NCBI RefSeq assembly: GCF_007004765.1
Contig: NZ_VIKR01000006.1
Coordinates: 186,001-250,000 of the forward strand
Source: Aliikangiella marina
GTDB taxonomy: Bacteria; Pseudomonadota; Gammaproteobacteria; Enterobacterales; Kangiellaceae
Reading direction: 5' to 3'
DNA length: 64,000 nt
Of this stretch, positions 25,556 through 34,932 are shown in pieces. Below the pieces are notes generated by a model that had not been told where the DNA came from, did no database searches, and worked only from the letters and a program-made list of their open reading frames with translations. A program made the position numbers and the translations under genes. Positions within the stretch are counted from its first letter, which is position 1, and the number at the start of each line of letters is the position of its first letter.

Positions 25556-26644
25556 ATGAGTACCGAATTTCATCAGCTCACTGTGTCTGCAGTTGAAAAA
25601 TTGACTAAAGACTCCGTTGCGATTTCTTTTGATGTGCCGCCCGAGTTGCAAAATGAATATCGTTATATTCAAGGCCAGCATATTACGCTCAAAGCAGATA
25701 TTAATGGTCAAGATACGCGGCGTTCTTATTCGATTTGCAATAGTGCTAATGAGCAACGTCTCACTGTTGGCGTTAAACGAATTGAAGAAGGGCTGTTTTC
25801 AAACTATGCCAATGAAGAAGTAAAAGTCGGCATGCAAATGGAAGTCATGCCGCCACAAGGGCATTTTTATACCGAAGTTACTGCCGACAACTCGAAGCAT
25901 TACTTATTGGTCGCAGCCGGTAGTGGAATCACACCGAATTTAGCTCATATTCAAACGATCTTGGAAAGCGAACCCAATGCGACAGTTACCCTAGTCTACG
26001 GAAATAAATCATCTGCCTTGATGATGTTTAGGGATAAATTAAGTTTCATAAAAAGCGCCTACCTTGAACGGTTTCAATTGGTCAATCTTTTTACTCGAGA
26101 GGAGAGCGACGCTGAAATTTTTAATGGGCGCATAACAGCTAAAAAACTTGTCGAGTTAGATCAAGCACGTATCATTAATTTAAGTACGGTCGACGATGTG
26201 TTTATCTGTGGTCCCGAGGAAATGATTAATGAAGTCGCCGAATTCTTCAAACTCAACAATCTTTCCGAAGAAAGCATCCACTATGAATTGTTTTTTGCCG
26301 GCAGTGCGGAAGAAAAAGCGCAACAAAGTCAGCAGGCCAGAGCCAAGAAATACGGCGAAAAAACTTCTCAAGTCTCAGTCAAAGTAGCCGGTCGGAAGAC
26401 TTTGATGGACTTACAAATGGGTGGCCAAAATATTCTTGATGCCGCGATGGAGAATGGGGCAGACTTACCGTTTTCGTGTAAGGGAGGAGTATGTGCTACC
26501 TGCAAAGCAAAAGTGGTTAAAGGCCAAGTTGAAATGGATCTTAATCACTCGTTAACCGAAGAAGAAGTTGCAGAAGGAATGGTGCTAACTTGCCAAGCGC
26601 ACCCCGTATCAGAAGAAGTCGAAATCGATTTTGATTTCTCGTAA
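25556..26644 (+). CDS. paaE: PaaE: ferredoxin-NADP reductase subunit of the epoxidase
   Basis: This 362-residue electron-transfer protein has an FAD domain with RRSYSICN (about 61-68), an NAD(P) domain with LLVAAGSGITPNLAHI and FICGPEEMI, and a C-terminal plant-type 2Fe-2S domain with CKGGVCATC plus a distant LTCQAHP cysteine. It passes electrons from NADPH to the PaaAC di-iron centre. AAAGGAAA precedes the ATG. The C-terminal codons overlap the alternative TTG start of the following regulator gene. Confidence 0.95.
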   Translation: MSTEFHQLTVSAVEKLTKDSVAISFDVPPELQNEYRYIQGQHITLKADINGQDTRRSYSICNSANEQRLTVGVKRIEEGLFSNYANEEVKVGMQMEVMPPQGHFYTEVTADNSKHYLLVAAGSGITPNLAHIQTILESEPNATVTLVYGNKSSALMMFRDKLSFIKSAYLERFQLVNLFTREESDAEIFNGRITAKKLVELDQARIINLSTVDDVFICGPEEMINEVAEFFKLNNLSEESIHYELFFAGSAEEKAQQSQQARAKKYGEKTSQVSVKVAGRKTLMDLQMGGQNILDAAMENGADLPFSCKGGVCATCKAKVVKGQVEMDLNHSLTEEEVAEGMVLTCQAHPVSEEVEIDFDFS

Positions 26645-26681
26645 AGGTGATGCCCTCACTACCCAAACGAAACCGTTTGAT

Positions 26682-27575
26682 ATGAACGGGTTCTTGTTCT
26701 CTCGACCAGAACAAGCGAATATTAGTTGCAAGTCATTTGTTGTTACTATCTTCGGTGATGTCATTTCCCAGCATGGTGACGAAGTTTGGTTAGGAGATTT
26801 AATTGGCGCGCTAGAACCGTTAGGTTTTTCCGAGCGGCTGATTCGGACATCGGTTTTTCGATTGGTGAAAGATAACTGGTTGGCGGTCACTAAAAATGGC
26901 CGTAAGAGTTTTTATCAATTCACACCATCTGCTCATAAGCATTATACTAAAGCTGCGAGGCGGATTTACGCCGCCACTACTCAACATTCGGATGGTAATT
27001 GGTTAATTGTATTACCGAGTTTTGTGGATGAAGAAGAACTTCCCTCGTTTAAGCGACAATTGCGGTGGCTAGGTTTTAGTCAACTTGCTTCTGGCGCTTA
27101 CGCCCATCCATCAATCGATAAAGGGTCTCTCGAAGAAACGATAAGTGAGCTAGAGTTAACTGACTCGGTGGTCGTATTTGAAAGTAAAACGATTGATGAT
27201 GAATCGACTAATGTTCTTAAGTCTTTAGTACAACAACGTTGGCAGTTAGAACTGCTGGATCAAGATTATGCTGAGTTTAACCAGACTTACCAACCTCTGA
27301 TTGAGTTAGTTGCAGAAAAACAACTCAATGATCACCAAGCTTTTTTATTGAGAGGTTTATTAATCCATGAGTATCGTCGTGTATTATTAAAAGATCATGA
27401 GTTACCGCAAAATATGTTACCTGATGACTGGCAGGGATATCTGGCGACTAAAATTGCTAAAAAGTTATATGCGCAGTTAGCTCGAGCTTCCGCTCGCTAC
27501 ATTACTAGTCAGTTACAAAATCAGAGCGGTTTTTTACCGGCAGCAGCCAAATCATTCAGCCAAAGATTTAAATAG
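26682..27575 (+). CDS. paaX: PaaX-family transcriptional repressor
   Basis: I chose ATG 26682. It places 20 residues before the conserved FVVTIFGDVISQHGDE segment, as in E. coli PaaX; a TTG at 26631 overlapping paaE is the alternative. The 297-residue protein has an N-terminal winged helix (LGFSERLIRTSVFRLVKDNWL, then KNGRKSFYQFT), the central PaaX domain and the C-terminal domain with LRGLLIHEYRRVLLKDHELP. PaaX represses the paa operons until phenylacetyl-CoA binds. The TGATAC-N27-GTATCA element before paaA is a natural target. Confidence 0.92.
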   Translation: MNGFLFSRPEQANISCKSFVVTIFGDVISQHGDEVWLGDLIGALEPLGFSERLIRTSVFRLVKDNWLAVTKNGRKSFYQFTPSAHKHYTKAARRIYAATTQHSDGNWLIVLPSFVDEEELPSFKRQLRWLGFSQLASGAYAHPSIDKGSLEETISELELTDSVVVFESKTIDDESTNVLKSLVQQRWQLELLDQDYAEFNQTYQPLIELVAEKQLNDHQAFLLRGLLIHEYRRVLLKDHELPQNMLPDDWQGYLATKIAKKLYAQLARASARYITSQLQNQSGFLPAAAKSFSQRFK

Positions 27576-27774
27576 TTTTATTATAATCCCTAGGCTAACA
27601 ACGTTATAATATTGAGAGACTCAGGGTGGATACAGAATGATTATTCGCGAACGGCGGTTTTTTGAAAATAGATGAGAAACGTAGTTACAAAAAATACTGA
27701 TACCAGTGCATTAAATGGTAAATCGCTCGGTAGATGGGCGAAAAACTGACACTGTTGTAGAAAAATATGGCAGT

Positions 27775-27838
27775 ACCAAACCAGAATAACACAGATTCAG
27801 AACAATACAGAAACAGATCAACACAGAAACAGAATTAC
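27775..27838. repeat. Four 16-bp direct repeats upstream of the hydratase/dehydrogenase gene
   Basis: Units start at 27775, 27791, 27807 and 27823. The last three share ACAGAWWCAGAW followed by four variable bases; the first unit matches the last at 12 of 16 positions. The block ends 19 bases before the ATG at 27858. Phased short direct repeats at this place could be regulator half-sites or replication slippage. Confidence 0.7.
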
Positions 27839-27857
27839 CCAATTAGAGATCCAAAAT

Positions 27858-29909
27858 ATGAATCAAGTAAAACAAATTATTCATAATAATATTGGTATTT
27901 TAGAGATTGACTATCCGCCAGTAAATGCGCTTTCTCAGGCTGTACGGCACGGTCTAGTAGAAGGCATAAATGCATTTGAGTCCGACAATCAAATTAGCGC
28001 AATTATTATTCGCTGTGCGAACCGTACTTTTATTGCCGGCGCAGATATTAAAGAATTTGGTCAACCGCCAACGACACCCTTCTTGCCCGACGTCGTCAAT
28101 CGTATAGAGGCGTCGACCAAACCCGTTGTCGCTTCGTTATTTGGCACTTCGCTCGGAGGTGGATTTGAGGTTGCGCTCGCTTGTCATTACCGCGTTGCGA
28201 TGATGGATGCAAAAGTAGGTTTACCAGAGGTAAATCTCGGATTAATTCCGGGGGCTGGTGGCACGCAACGATTACCCAGGATTGTTGGCGAAGACAAAAG
28301 TTTAGAGATGATAACTGGCGGCAAGCATTATTCCGCAGCGAGTTTTGTCGATAGCCATCTTTTTGATGCGTTGTTTGAAAGTGATCAAGATCTCAATGAA
28401 AGAACAATAGCGTTTGTCGAGAAAAAGCTTGAGGCGAACGACTTAAATGTTCGTCGTGTCGGAGAGCAAGAGTTTTTGGACGAAAACTATGATTGGCAGA
28501 CTGCAATTGAAAAAATAAAAGCCAAAGCAAGAGGTAAAGAGGCGCCATTAGTCGCAGCAACTGTATTGCAAAAGACGGTTGGAAAATCTATCGCTGATGG
28601 AATGGCCATTGAACGTGAGGCATTTCTTAAACTGCGGGAGTCGGAGCAATCCGCAGCGCTTCGATATGCTTTTAGTGCTGAGAAACAAGCCGCTAAAACC
28701 AAGTTACAGGCGGAGCCCAAAACAGTCAAAGAAGTCGCGGTTATTGGTGCTGGCAATATGGGATCCGGTATTGCGACGGCATTTTTATCGGCTGGCTTCA
28801 CTATTCACCTGATAGAGCAAACACAAGAGGGATTAGATGCGGGTGTTGAGCGAGTCGCGAGTAACTTCTCTAGGAATGTTAAGAGCGGCCGAATGGGGCA
28901 GGCGGCTGCGGATGATTGTATGTCGCGACTTGTCGCTTCAACGAGGTTAGAAACTGTCGAAAATTGTGAGCTAATTATAGAGGCTATTTTTGAAGACATA
29001 GAAGTCAAAAAGACCTTATTTACTGATCTCGATAAACTCGCTCAGCCAACTGCGGTTTTAGCAACTAATACATCTTATTTGGACATTAATCAGATAGCTG
29101 AGGTGGTTTCTGATCCCAGCCGCGTGATTGGTATGCATTTTTTCAGCCCTGCCAATATTATGAAGTTATTAGAAGTTGTTAAAGCGGAGCGATCTTCGGA
29201 CGTGGCACTAGCAACGGCAATGGCCGTTGGTAAACAGTTGAAAAAAATGTCGGTGTTGGTTGGTGTGTGTTTTGGGTTCGCAGGAAACCGAATGTACACC
29301 CGTTATGGTCGGGAAATTCAACAGATGTTACTCGAAGGCGCGGGAATCGAGCAAATTGATAAAGCGATGGCGAGCTGGGGAATGGCGATGGGGCCTTTAG
29401 CGGTTCAAGATTTATCCGGCATTGATATCGGGCACAACGCAAGAAGTGCACAACCGTTTCCGGCTCATGATCCTGGCTATTTCAGAGCGGCAGCGGTGAT
29501 GGTAGAAAATCAACGGTTAGGACGAAAAACCGGCAAGGGATTCTATCAGTACCCGGAAGGTAAGGCTGTTTATGATCAGGAGGCCGCTAACTTAATTCGC
29601 GAAAAAGGGCTCGATTTAGGGATTACTCAAAGAAGTTTCACTAATGATGAAATCGTTGAACGGGCACTACTTGCTTTGATAAGCGAGGGAATTAAGCTTT
29701 ATCAAGAAGGTATAGTCAATCGCCTCTCTGATATTGATGTGATATGGCTACACGGTTATGGTTTCCCAAGACATAAAGGGGGACCCATTTTCCAAGCCAA
29801 GCAACTAGGTAAAGAAAAGCTAGCCAAAGCGCTGACTAAACTTCGCGGTGAACAGGGTGAACTTATCTGGCCACCAGTTGAACTTGGTGTATTAGACACT
29901 GACGATTAA
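27858..29909 (+). CDS. Bifunctional enoyl-CoA hydratase / 3-hydroxyacyl-CoA dehydrogenase
   Basis: This 683-residue protein of FadB/FadJ-like architecture has a crotonase domain (to about 270) with NRTFIAGADIKEFG, SLGGGFEVALACHYR and the catalytic glutamates in GLPEVNLGLIPGAGGTQR. Then comes the NAD domain (VAVIGAGNMGSGIATAF, from about 292) and the C-terminal dehydrogenase domains (MHFFSPANIMKLLEVV, FGFAGNRM). It hydrates an enoyl-CoA and oxidises the 3-hydroxyacyl-CoA. In this cluster it can supply the 2,3-dehydroadipyl-CoA hydratase and 3-hydroxyadipyl-CoA dehydrogenase steps normally done by separate PaaF and PaaH, which are missing here. A general fatty-acid role is the alternative. Confidence 0.9.
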   Translation: MNQVKQIIHNNIGILEIDYPPVNALSQAVRHGLVEGINAFESDNQISAIIIRCANRTFIAGADIKEFGQPPTTPFLPDVVNRIEASTKPVVASLFGTSLGGGFEVALACHYRVAMMDAKVGLPEVNLGLIPGAGGTQRLPRIVGEDKSLEMITGGKHYSAASFVDSHLFDALFESDQDLNERTIAFVEKKLEANDLNVRRVGEQEFLDENYDWQTAIEKIKAKARGKEAPLVAATVLQKTVGKSIADGMAIEREAFLKLRESEQSAALRYAFSAEKQAAKTKLQAEPKTVKEVAVIGAGNMGSGIATAFLSAGFTIHLIEQTQEGLDAGVERVASNFSRNVKSGRMGQAAADDCMSRLVASTRLETVENCELIIEAIFEDIEVKKTLFTDLDKLAQPTAVLATNTSYLDINQIAEVVSDPSRVIGMHFFSPANIMKLLEVVKAERSSDVALATAMAVGKQLKKMSVLVGVCFGFAGNRMYTRYGREIQQMLLEGAGIEQIDKAMASWGMAMGPLAVQDLSGIDIGHNARSAQPFPAHDPGYFRAAAVMVENQRLGRKTGKGFYQYPEGKAVYDQEAANLIREKGLDLGITQRSFTNDEIVERALLALISEGIKLYQEGIVNRLSDIDVIWLHGYGFPRHKGGPIFQAKQLGKEKLAKALTKLRGEQGELIWPPVELGVLDTDD

Positions 29910-29951
29910 CTTATTTGGATCTACCCAACGATTAGTTTACAGTGGGAATCA

Positions 29952-30554
29952 GTGAATAAGTATGAGGCGAGTAGTGTGGGAAAATCTAATTCCGAACAAA
30001 ATGCGTTAATTGAAAAAGGTTCAACCGTTGAAACTGATGACGGCAAAGTAAAAGCGAGGAAAGCCGCGGGCAAGGTCAGGTATACTCTTGACCTGCAAAG
30101 CTTCTTACCTTATCGAATGTATCGCTTAGCCGCGCAAATGTCGCAAGCCGGAAACAAATTATCCTTACTGCTATTGGAGTCTGGCGTGCCAATCGGCGAG
30201 AGAGAGTGGCGCGTTATCTCCGTCCTAGGTTCATATGGCGGTTTAACCAATGGCCACGTCGCTGATGCGCTAAAAACTGATGCCGCAACGGTGACTAGAG
30301 CCGTCAAGGTACTCAAGAAACTGGGGTTTGTTGACACCAAGAACTCTAAAAGAGACCGTCGTAAACAACTGATTTACCTTACCCAAGAAGGCGCTGATTT
30401 TCATGATCTCATCACGCCTAAACGAATCGAAACCGGTGAGCTTATTGATGCTTGTTTTTCCTATGAAGAGAAAGAGCAGTTGCAGCATTTATTGAATAAG
30501 CTTGACAGACATCTCCATCATTTAGAAAACGAACTTGAAGATGAATGGGAATAG
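29952..30554 (+). CDS. MarR-family transcriptional regulator
   Basis: This 200-residue protein starts at GTG 29952 with GTGGGAA upstream. After a Lys-rich 45-residue extension it has a MarR fold: dimer helix SFLPYRMYRLAAQMSQAG, recognition part GGLTNGHVADALKTDAATVTRAVKVL, and the wing with DRRKQLIYLTQEG. It sits 42 bases after the hydratase/dehydrogenase gene, probably in one transcript. The ligand may be an aromatic acyl-CoA or acid, inferred from its position; operator candidates nearby are the palindrome at 13627-13651 and the 16-bp repeats at 27775. Confidence 0.88.
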   Translation: MNKYEASSVGKSNSEQNALIEKGSTVETDDGKVKARKAAGKVRYTLDLQSFLPYRMYRLAAQMSQAGNKLSLLLLESGVPIGEREWRVISVLGSYGGLTNGHVADALKTDAATVTRAVKVLKKLGFVDTKNSKRDRRKQLIYLTQEGADFHDLITPKRIETGELIDACFSYEEKEQLQHLLNKLDRHLHHLENELEDEWE

Positions 30555-30734
30555 TGACGTCTGCTGCGCGACAAATCACTGATATAAGACTTTTTTAAAC
30601 CTTTTCTAGCGTGTAAAATATCCACCTTTATCTCTCGGAACAATGTAGAGAACCTGTCATAAGTATTTGAAGTTTAAATGAAAATAATACTAATAATGCT
30701 ACAAGCGAGTAGCTTGTCTTACTGAGGGCTTTAT

Positions 30735-31385
30735 ATGTTAAAACTACACGGATACTGGCGATCAACGGCTGCATATCGAGTAAGAATTGGATTAAATCTA
30801 AAACAAGCGTCTTACACTCAAATTCCGGTGCATTTAGTAAAAGATGGCGGAGAGCAGCACAAGCCAGAGTTTCGTGAGCTTAACCCGCAGGGGCTGGTAC
30901 CAACATTGATCGACGATGGATTAGTCATCTCTCAATCTATTGCCATACTTGAATATATCGACGAAAAGTACCCCAAACCTAAACTTCTGCCTGAGTCGAT
31001 TGCGGAGAGAGCAATCACTCGACAGTTATGCCAAGTCATCGCCTGCGACACTCATCCGTTAAACAACCTAAGAGTATTGCAATACCTTTCAAATGAAATG
31101 GATATAACAGACGAGGCCAAGAACCTGTGGTACCATCACTGGCTCAGGCTAGGGTTCCAAGCCTATGAAGGGCTACTTGCACTTCACGAAATAGATGGAC
31201 CTTATTCTATGGGTGAGGAACTTTCTTTGGCTGACGCTTGTCTTATCCCACAGATTTACAATGCCCACCGTTTTAATTTTCCTATGGAAGAGTTTCCTCG
31301 GTTGTTGGCGATAAATGAGAACTGTTTAAAACTTGAACGATTTCAAAATGCGGTTCCGGAAAACCAGCCGGATGCAGGGGAATAG
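30735..31385 (+). CDS. maiA: Maleylacetoacetate isomerase (zeta-class glutathione transferase)
   Basis: This 216-residue GST-fold protein has the zeta signature YWRSTAAYRVRIGLNLK at residues 7-23 and the cis-proline/ligand region LVPTLIDDG followed by ISQSIAILEYIDEKYP. It isomerises maleylacetoacetate to fumarylacetoacetate in tyrosine/phenylalanine breakdown using glutathione. HmgA and FahA genes are not next to it. Its place beside the phenylacetate region may reflect shared aromatic amino-acid catabolism. Confidence 0.88.
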   Translation: MLKLHGYWRSTAAYRVRIGLNLKQASYTQIPVHLVKDGGEQHKPEFRELNPQGLVPTLIDDGLVISQSIAILEYIDEKYPKPKLLPESIAERAITRQLCQVIACDTHPLNNLRVLQYLSNEMDITDEAKNLWYHHWLRLGFQAYEGLLALHEIDGPYSMGEELSLADACLIPQIYNAHRFNFPMEEFPRLLAINENCLKLERFQNAVPENQPDAGE

Positions 31386-31468
31386 TTTGTACAACCGATT
31401 AGTTGTTGTAGCGGATTAACCACCGTATTAAATTAAAACCTTTATCAACTTAGAAGTAGAAATAAGAA

Positions 31469-32863
31469 GTGATTAACTTAAAAAAATCTTTATTAGCAGG
31501 CGCGATTGCGGCGTGTTCTCTTTCGGCAGCGGCCGTGGAAACTGCTTATAATATTGTCCCTTTGGGAACTTTTGAAGACAATGAAATATTCGCCTTTGGA
31601 ATTAACAACAATGATGTTGCCGTAGGATATTCATACGTCACTGGTGGCTTTCCCTCCAGAGGGTATGCATATGACAATGGCACATTTACCAACATGGGAT
31701 CCATTGTTAATCAGGAGTTGGCGATCGGATTTATTGCGGCGACGATCGATGAGAGCGTCGCATTTGATATCAACGACAACGGGATGATGATTGGCTACTC
31801 AGTTGAATCAGTGCCACAATTTGATGAAAATAACGATCCCGTCACTGTGACCGTTGACCAAGGACTTGATACCGAAAGAGAGCTGCAATCAGGACTACCG
31901 GTCCAGAGAGCGATTTACACTCAGGTCGGTAGTCAAGTACTGTCTCAGGTACCGCTTTTTGAACCAGAACAAGATCATGGAGTTCGTGCTCTGGCGGTCA
32001 ATAATAATGGTGTGATAGTTGGCTTTGCTGAATTAGATGTGGACGATGACTTAACTGCTGAAGGTGAAGATGCTGAGTTCATCGTTAATCGAGGAGTCAT
32101 TTACGATACTCAAACCGACACCTTAACCAGAGTAAATCCGCTCAATTATGACAATTTACCTCGGAGTATTGCCCTAAAAGACATCAACGATAATGGCGTT
32201 GCTGTAGGCTGGTCGCAAGTGGCTTTCGAGTCTTCATTTTTGTTCAATGGTGTGGTGGTAAATGCTGCGAGTCCGGAGACTTTAACGACGATTGATCCCG
32301 GTGAGGAAACTGCCAGTTTGTTTAATGCAATCAACAATAATGGCATGGTTGCCGGCAAACTCTATGATTTGGAAAAACAGCGTTATGAAGGGATCATGTT
32401 TAATAGCAATAATGGTGCTTTTGAAATCATACCACCATTGGTTGAAGGATTGGATTCGCAAATTTGTTGTGATAACGCGTCTCCCTATGACATCAACGCT
32501 CAGAATATTATTGTCGGGAGTATGATTGCTGATGTTGTTCCCGATACTTATCACGCGTTTGCTTATCAGAATGGAACCACTTACGACCTGAATGATTTGA
32601 TTGACTGTACCCAGACACTAACTACGGGTGTGAGAGATTGGGTGTTATATGAAGCGCGTCAAATTAATGATAACGGCATTATAATCGGGAATGGCTTGTT
32701 TGGTGGCGAGCGTAAAGCGTTTATGTTGACGCCAAACCCTGGTGCGACGCCAACACAATGCGATTTTGAACAAGAAGAGGAAGATAGTGGCTCAGGTTCA
32801 ATTCCTGCTTCTTTAATTGTATTACTCTCTTGTTTGGCAGTTATCCGCCGAAAAGTCAGCTAA
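31469..32863 (+). CDS. DUF3466 family exported protein with GlyGly-CTERM tail
   Basis: This 464-residue protein starts at GTG 31469. A signal peptide (LLAGAIAACSLSAAA) is followed by repeats of the form GINNNDVAVGYS, DINDNGMMIGYS, AVNNNGVIVGFAE, DINDNGVAVGWS, AINNNGMVAGK and QINDNGIIIGNG, which resemble the HAF-type beta-propeller blades of DUF3466 proteins. The C-terminus is a Gly/Ser patch (SGSGSIP), a hydrophobic helix and RRK, matching the GlyGly-CTERM sorting signal processed by rhombosortase and linked to type II secretion. It is probably exposed at the cell surface; its function is unknown. Confidence 0.8.
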   Translation: MINLKKSLLAGAIAACSLSAAAVETAYNIVPLGTFEDNEIFAFGINNNDVAVGYSYVTGGFPSRGYAYDNGTFTNMGSIVNQELAIGFIAATIDESVAFDINDNGMMIGYSVESVPQFDENNDPVTVTVDQGLDTERELQSGLPVQRAIYTQVGSQVLSQVPLFEPEQDHGVRALAVNNNGVIVGFAELDVDDDLTAEGEDAEFIVNRGVIYDTQTDTLTRVNPLNYDNLPRSIALKDINDNGVAVGWSQVAFESSFLFNGVVVNAASPETLTTIDPGEETASLFNAINNNGMVAGKLYDLEKQRYEGIMFNSNNGAFEIIPPLVEGLDSQICCDNASPYDINAQNIIVGSMIADVVPDTYHAFAYQNGTTYDLNDLIDCTQTLTTGVRDWVLYEARQINDNGIIIGNGLFGGERKAFMLTPNPGATPTQCDFEQEEEDSGSGSIPASLIVLLSCLAVIRRKVS

Positions 32864-32877
32864 TCTTTTCACTAGCG

Positions 32878-32909
32878 AAAAAAAAGCCGCGATTTAGCGG
32901 CTTTTTTTA
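32878..32909. terminator. Bidirectional intrinsic terminator
   Basis: AGCCGC and GCGGCT form the stem around a GATTTA loop, with an A tract (from 32878) on the left and a T tract (to 32908) on the right. It serves the DUF3466 gene on the plus strand and the ETF dehydrogenase gene on the minus strand. Confidence 0.9.
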
Positions 32910-32921
32910 TGAATAGTTACT

Positions 32922-34577
32922 TTACATATTAGGATAGTTTGGACCACCAGCACCTTCCGGTGTAACCCAATTAATATTCTGACTCGGATCTTTAATATCG
33001 CAGGTTTTACAATGAACGCAGTTTTGCGCGTTGATCTGGAACCTTGGATTATTACCATCATCATCACGAATGACTTCGTAAACCCCTGCAGGACAATAGC
33101 GTTGAGCGGGCTCATCATATTCTGCTAGGTTGACTTCAATCGGAATGCTCGGATCTTTCAATTGCAAATGAACTGGTTGATCTTCTTCATGATTGGTGTT
33201 GGAAATAAACACCGAACTTAATTTATCGAATGAAAGCTTACCGTCCGGTTTTGGATAATCAATTTTTGGACATTCAGATGCTTTTTTCATCTGTGCATAA
33301 TCGGGTTTAGGGTCGCTCAGCGTCCAAGGGAGTGCACCGTTGAAGATATTAATATCGATAAACGCGTAAGCAGAACCCAGTATATTTCCCCATTTATGCT
33401 GAGCAGGGCCGAAGTTGCGCTGAATTTTAAGTTCTTTATAGGCCCATGACGCTTTGTAGGCCGCAGTAAAGCTGTCCAGCTTGTCGCTGGCCCTGTCAGC
33501 GGCTAACGCCTCGGCAATCGACTCAGCGGCCAACATACCAGATTTCATCGCGGTATGAGAGCCTTTGATTTTCGCAAAATTCAATGTTCCGGCATCGCAG
33601 CCTATTAGCACTCCACCCGGGAATACCATTTCAGGCTGAGACTGGATTCCACCTTTGGTAATCGCTCTCGCACCGTACGAGACGCGCTCACCGCCCTCGA
33701 GATACTGAGCAATTTGTGGGTGGTGCTTGTAACGCTGAAATTCATCGAACGGGCTGACATGCGGGTTTTGATACGACAGGTCGACTACCATGCCAACGAC
33801 AATTTGATTATCTTCTAGGTGATAAAGGAATCCACCACCCGCAGAGCCACTTTCTTTTAGTGGCCAACCCGCACTGTGTACGACTTTACCTTGGTGGTGG
33901 TTATCGGCGGGAACTTTCCATAATTCTTTGATACCGATAGCATAGTGTTGAGGTTCTTTTCCTTTGTCTAATTCGAAGTTAGCAATCAATCTTTTTCCTA
34001 AATGGCCACGCGCGCCTTCGGCAAAAACAGTATATTTGGCATGTAACTCCATGCCAGGCATATAGCCATCTTTTTCTGAGCCGTCTTCCGCAACGCCCAT
34101 ATCACCAGTAAGAATGCCCTTTACGCTGCCATCCTCATTGTAGAGAATGTCTGCTGCTGCAAATCCTGGAAATATTTCAACGCCCATCGCCTCGGCTTGT
34201 TCGGCTAACCAGCGGCAGACATTACCAAGACTGACAATATAGTTACCATGATTATGCATGGTTTTGGGCACAAATAAATTGGGAATCTTTTGGCTTTTTT
34301 GCGCATTACCAAGTAGCAAAATGTCATCACCGACGACTGGAGTATTGAGGGGGGCGCCTTTTTCTTTCCAGTCTGGAATAAGTTCATTGAGTGCAGTGGG
34401 TTCAAAAACGGCACCCGATAAGATGTGCGCGCCGACCTCAGAGCCTTTCTCAACGACACAAATAGTGGTTTCTTGTTGATTTTCTTGCGCGATTTGTGCC
34501 AAGCGCATGGCAGTTGCTAATCCTGAAGGGCCTGCGCCCACGATAACTACATCAAATTCCATAGACTCGCGTTCCAT
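32922..34577 (-). CDS. Electron transfer flavoprotein-ubiquinone oxidoreductase
   Basis: This 551-residue inner-membrane-associated enzyme takes electrons from reduced ETF and reduces ubiquinone. Near the N-terminus is the FAD motif VVIVGAGPSGLATAMRLAQ. The middle carries the quinone/membrane region, and the C-terminus binds a 4Fe-4S cluster through CPAGVYEV and CVHCKTCDIKDP. AGGGGG lies 5 bases before ATG 34577. It is divergent from etfBA, so the whole acyl-CoA dehydrogenase electron route is encoded here, useful for acyl-CoA oxidation including amino-acid and fatty-acid catabolism. Confidence 0.95.
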   Translation of the reverse strand: MERESMEFDVVIVGAGPSGLATAMRLAQIAQENQQETTICVVEKGSEVGAHILSGAVFEPTALNELIPDWKEKGAPLNTPVVGDDILLLGNAQKSQKIPNLFVPKTMHNHGNYIVSLGNVCRWLAEQAEAMGVEIFPGFAAADILYNEDGSVKGILTGDMGVAEDGSEKDGYMPGMELHAKYTVFAEGARGHLGKRLIANFELDKGKEPQHYAIGIKELWKVPADNHHQGKVVHSAGWPLKESGSAGGGFLYHLEDNQIVVGMVVDLSYQNPHVSPFDEFQRYKHHPQIAQYLEGGERVSYGARAITKGGIQSQPEMVFPGGVLIGCDAGTLNFAKIKGSHTAMKSGMLAAESIAEALAADRASDKLDSFTAAYKASWAYKELKIQRNFGPAQHKWGNILGSAYAFIDINIFNGALPWTLSDPKPDYAQMKKASECPKIDYPKPDGKLSFDKLSSVFISNTNHEEDQPVHLQLKDPSIPIEVNLAEYDEPAQRYCPAGVYEVIRDDDGNNPRFQINAQNCVHCKTCDIKDPSQNINWVTPEGAGGPNYPNM

Positions 34578-34932
34578 GGATACCCCCTAGTTAGTTCTTG
34601 TCATTTGCGGAGTGAATAACCAGTGTCACTCCGTTACCTGCGGCCTAGTTTAATGGGTTTAGGCCAATTTTACGACATAAGTCTTTTTAATACCGGCTAT
34701 AGCCGGAAAGTAGGGGATTATACCCGATTTTGGTTGACGTTAAACGCATAAAGCGGCAAGATCCCGCGGTCCGACCTTTTTGTCGAATTAGCGCCTAAAG
34801 CTAGACAATTATTTGATTTGGCTAGGAACTGACTTTTGTCGATAGACAGCTGGCGCAAGATGTTGAAACCTAGCACTGACGAAGCGACTATTAGCTTAAA
34901 TTTAACCCAAGAAACAACCAACAGGTGTCTGC
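34578..34932. other. Divergent promoter region between ETF-QO and etfB
   Basis: No gene is seen. It holds a perfect 14-bp palindrome CCGGCTATAGCCGG at 34693-34706, placed near the middle of the divergent region, and a GGAGTG/CACTCC inverted pair near 34611-34635. Either may be an operator shared by both transcription units. Which regulator binds is unknown. Confidence 0.55.
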
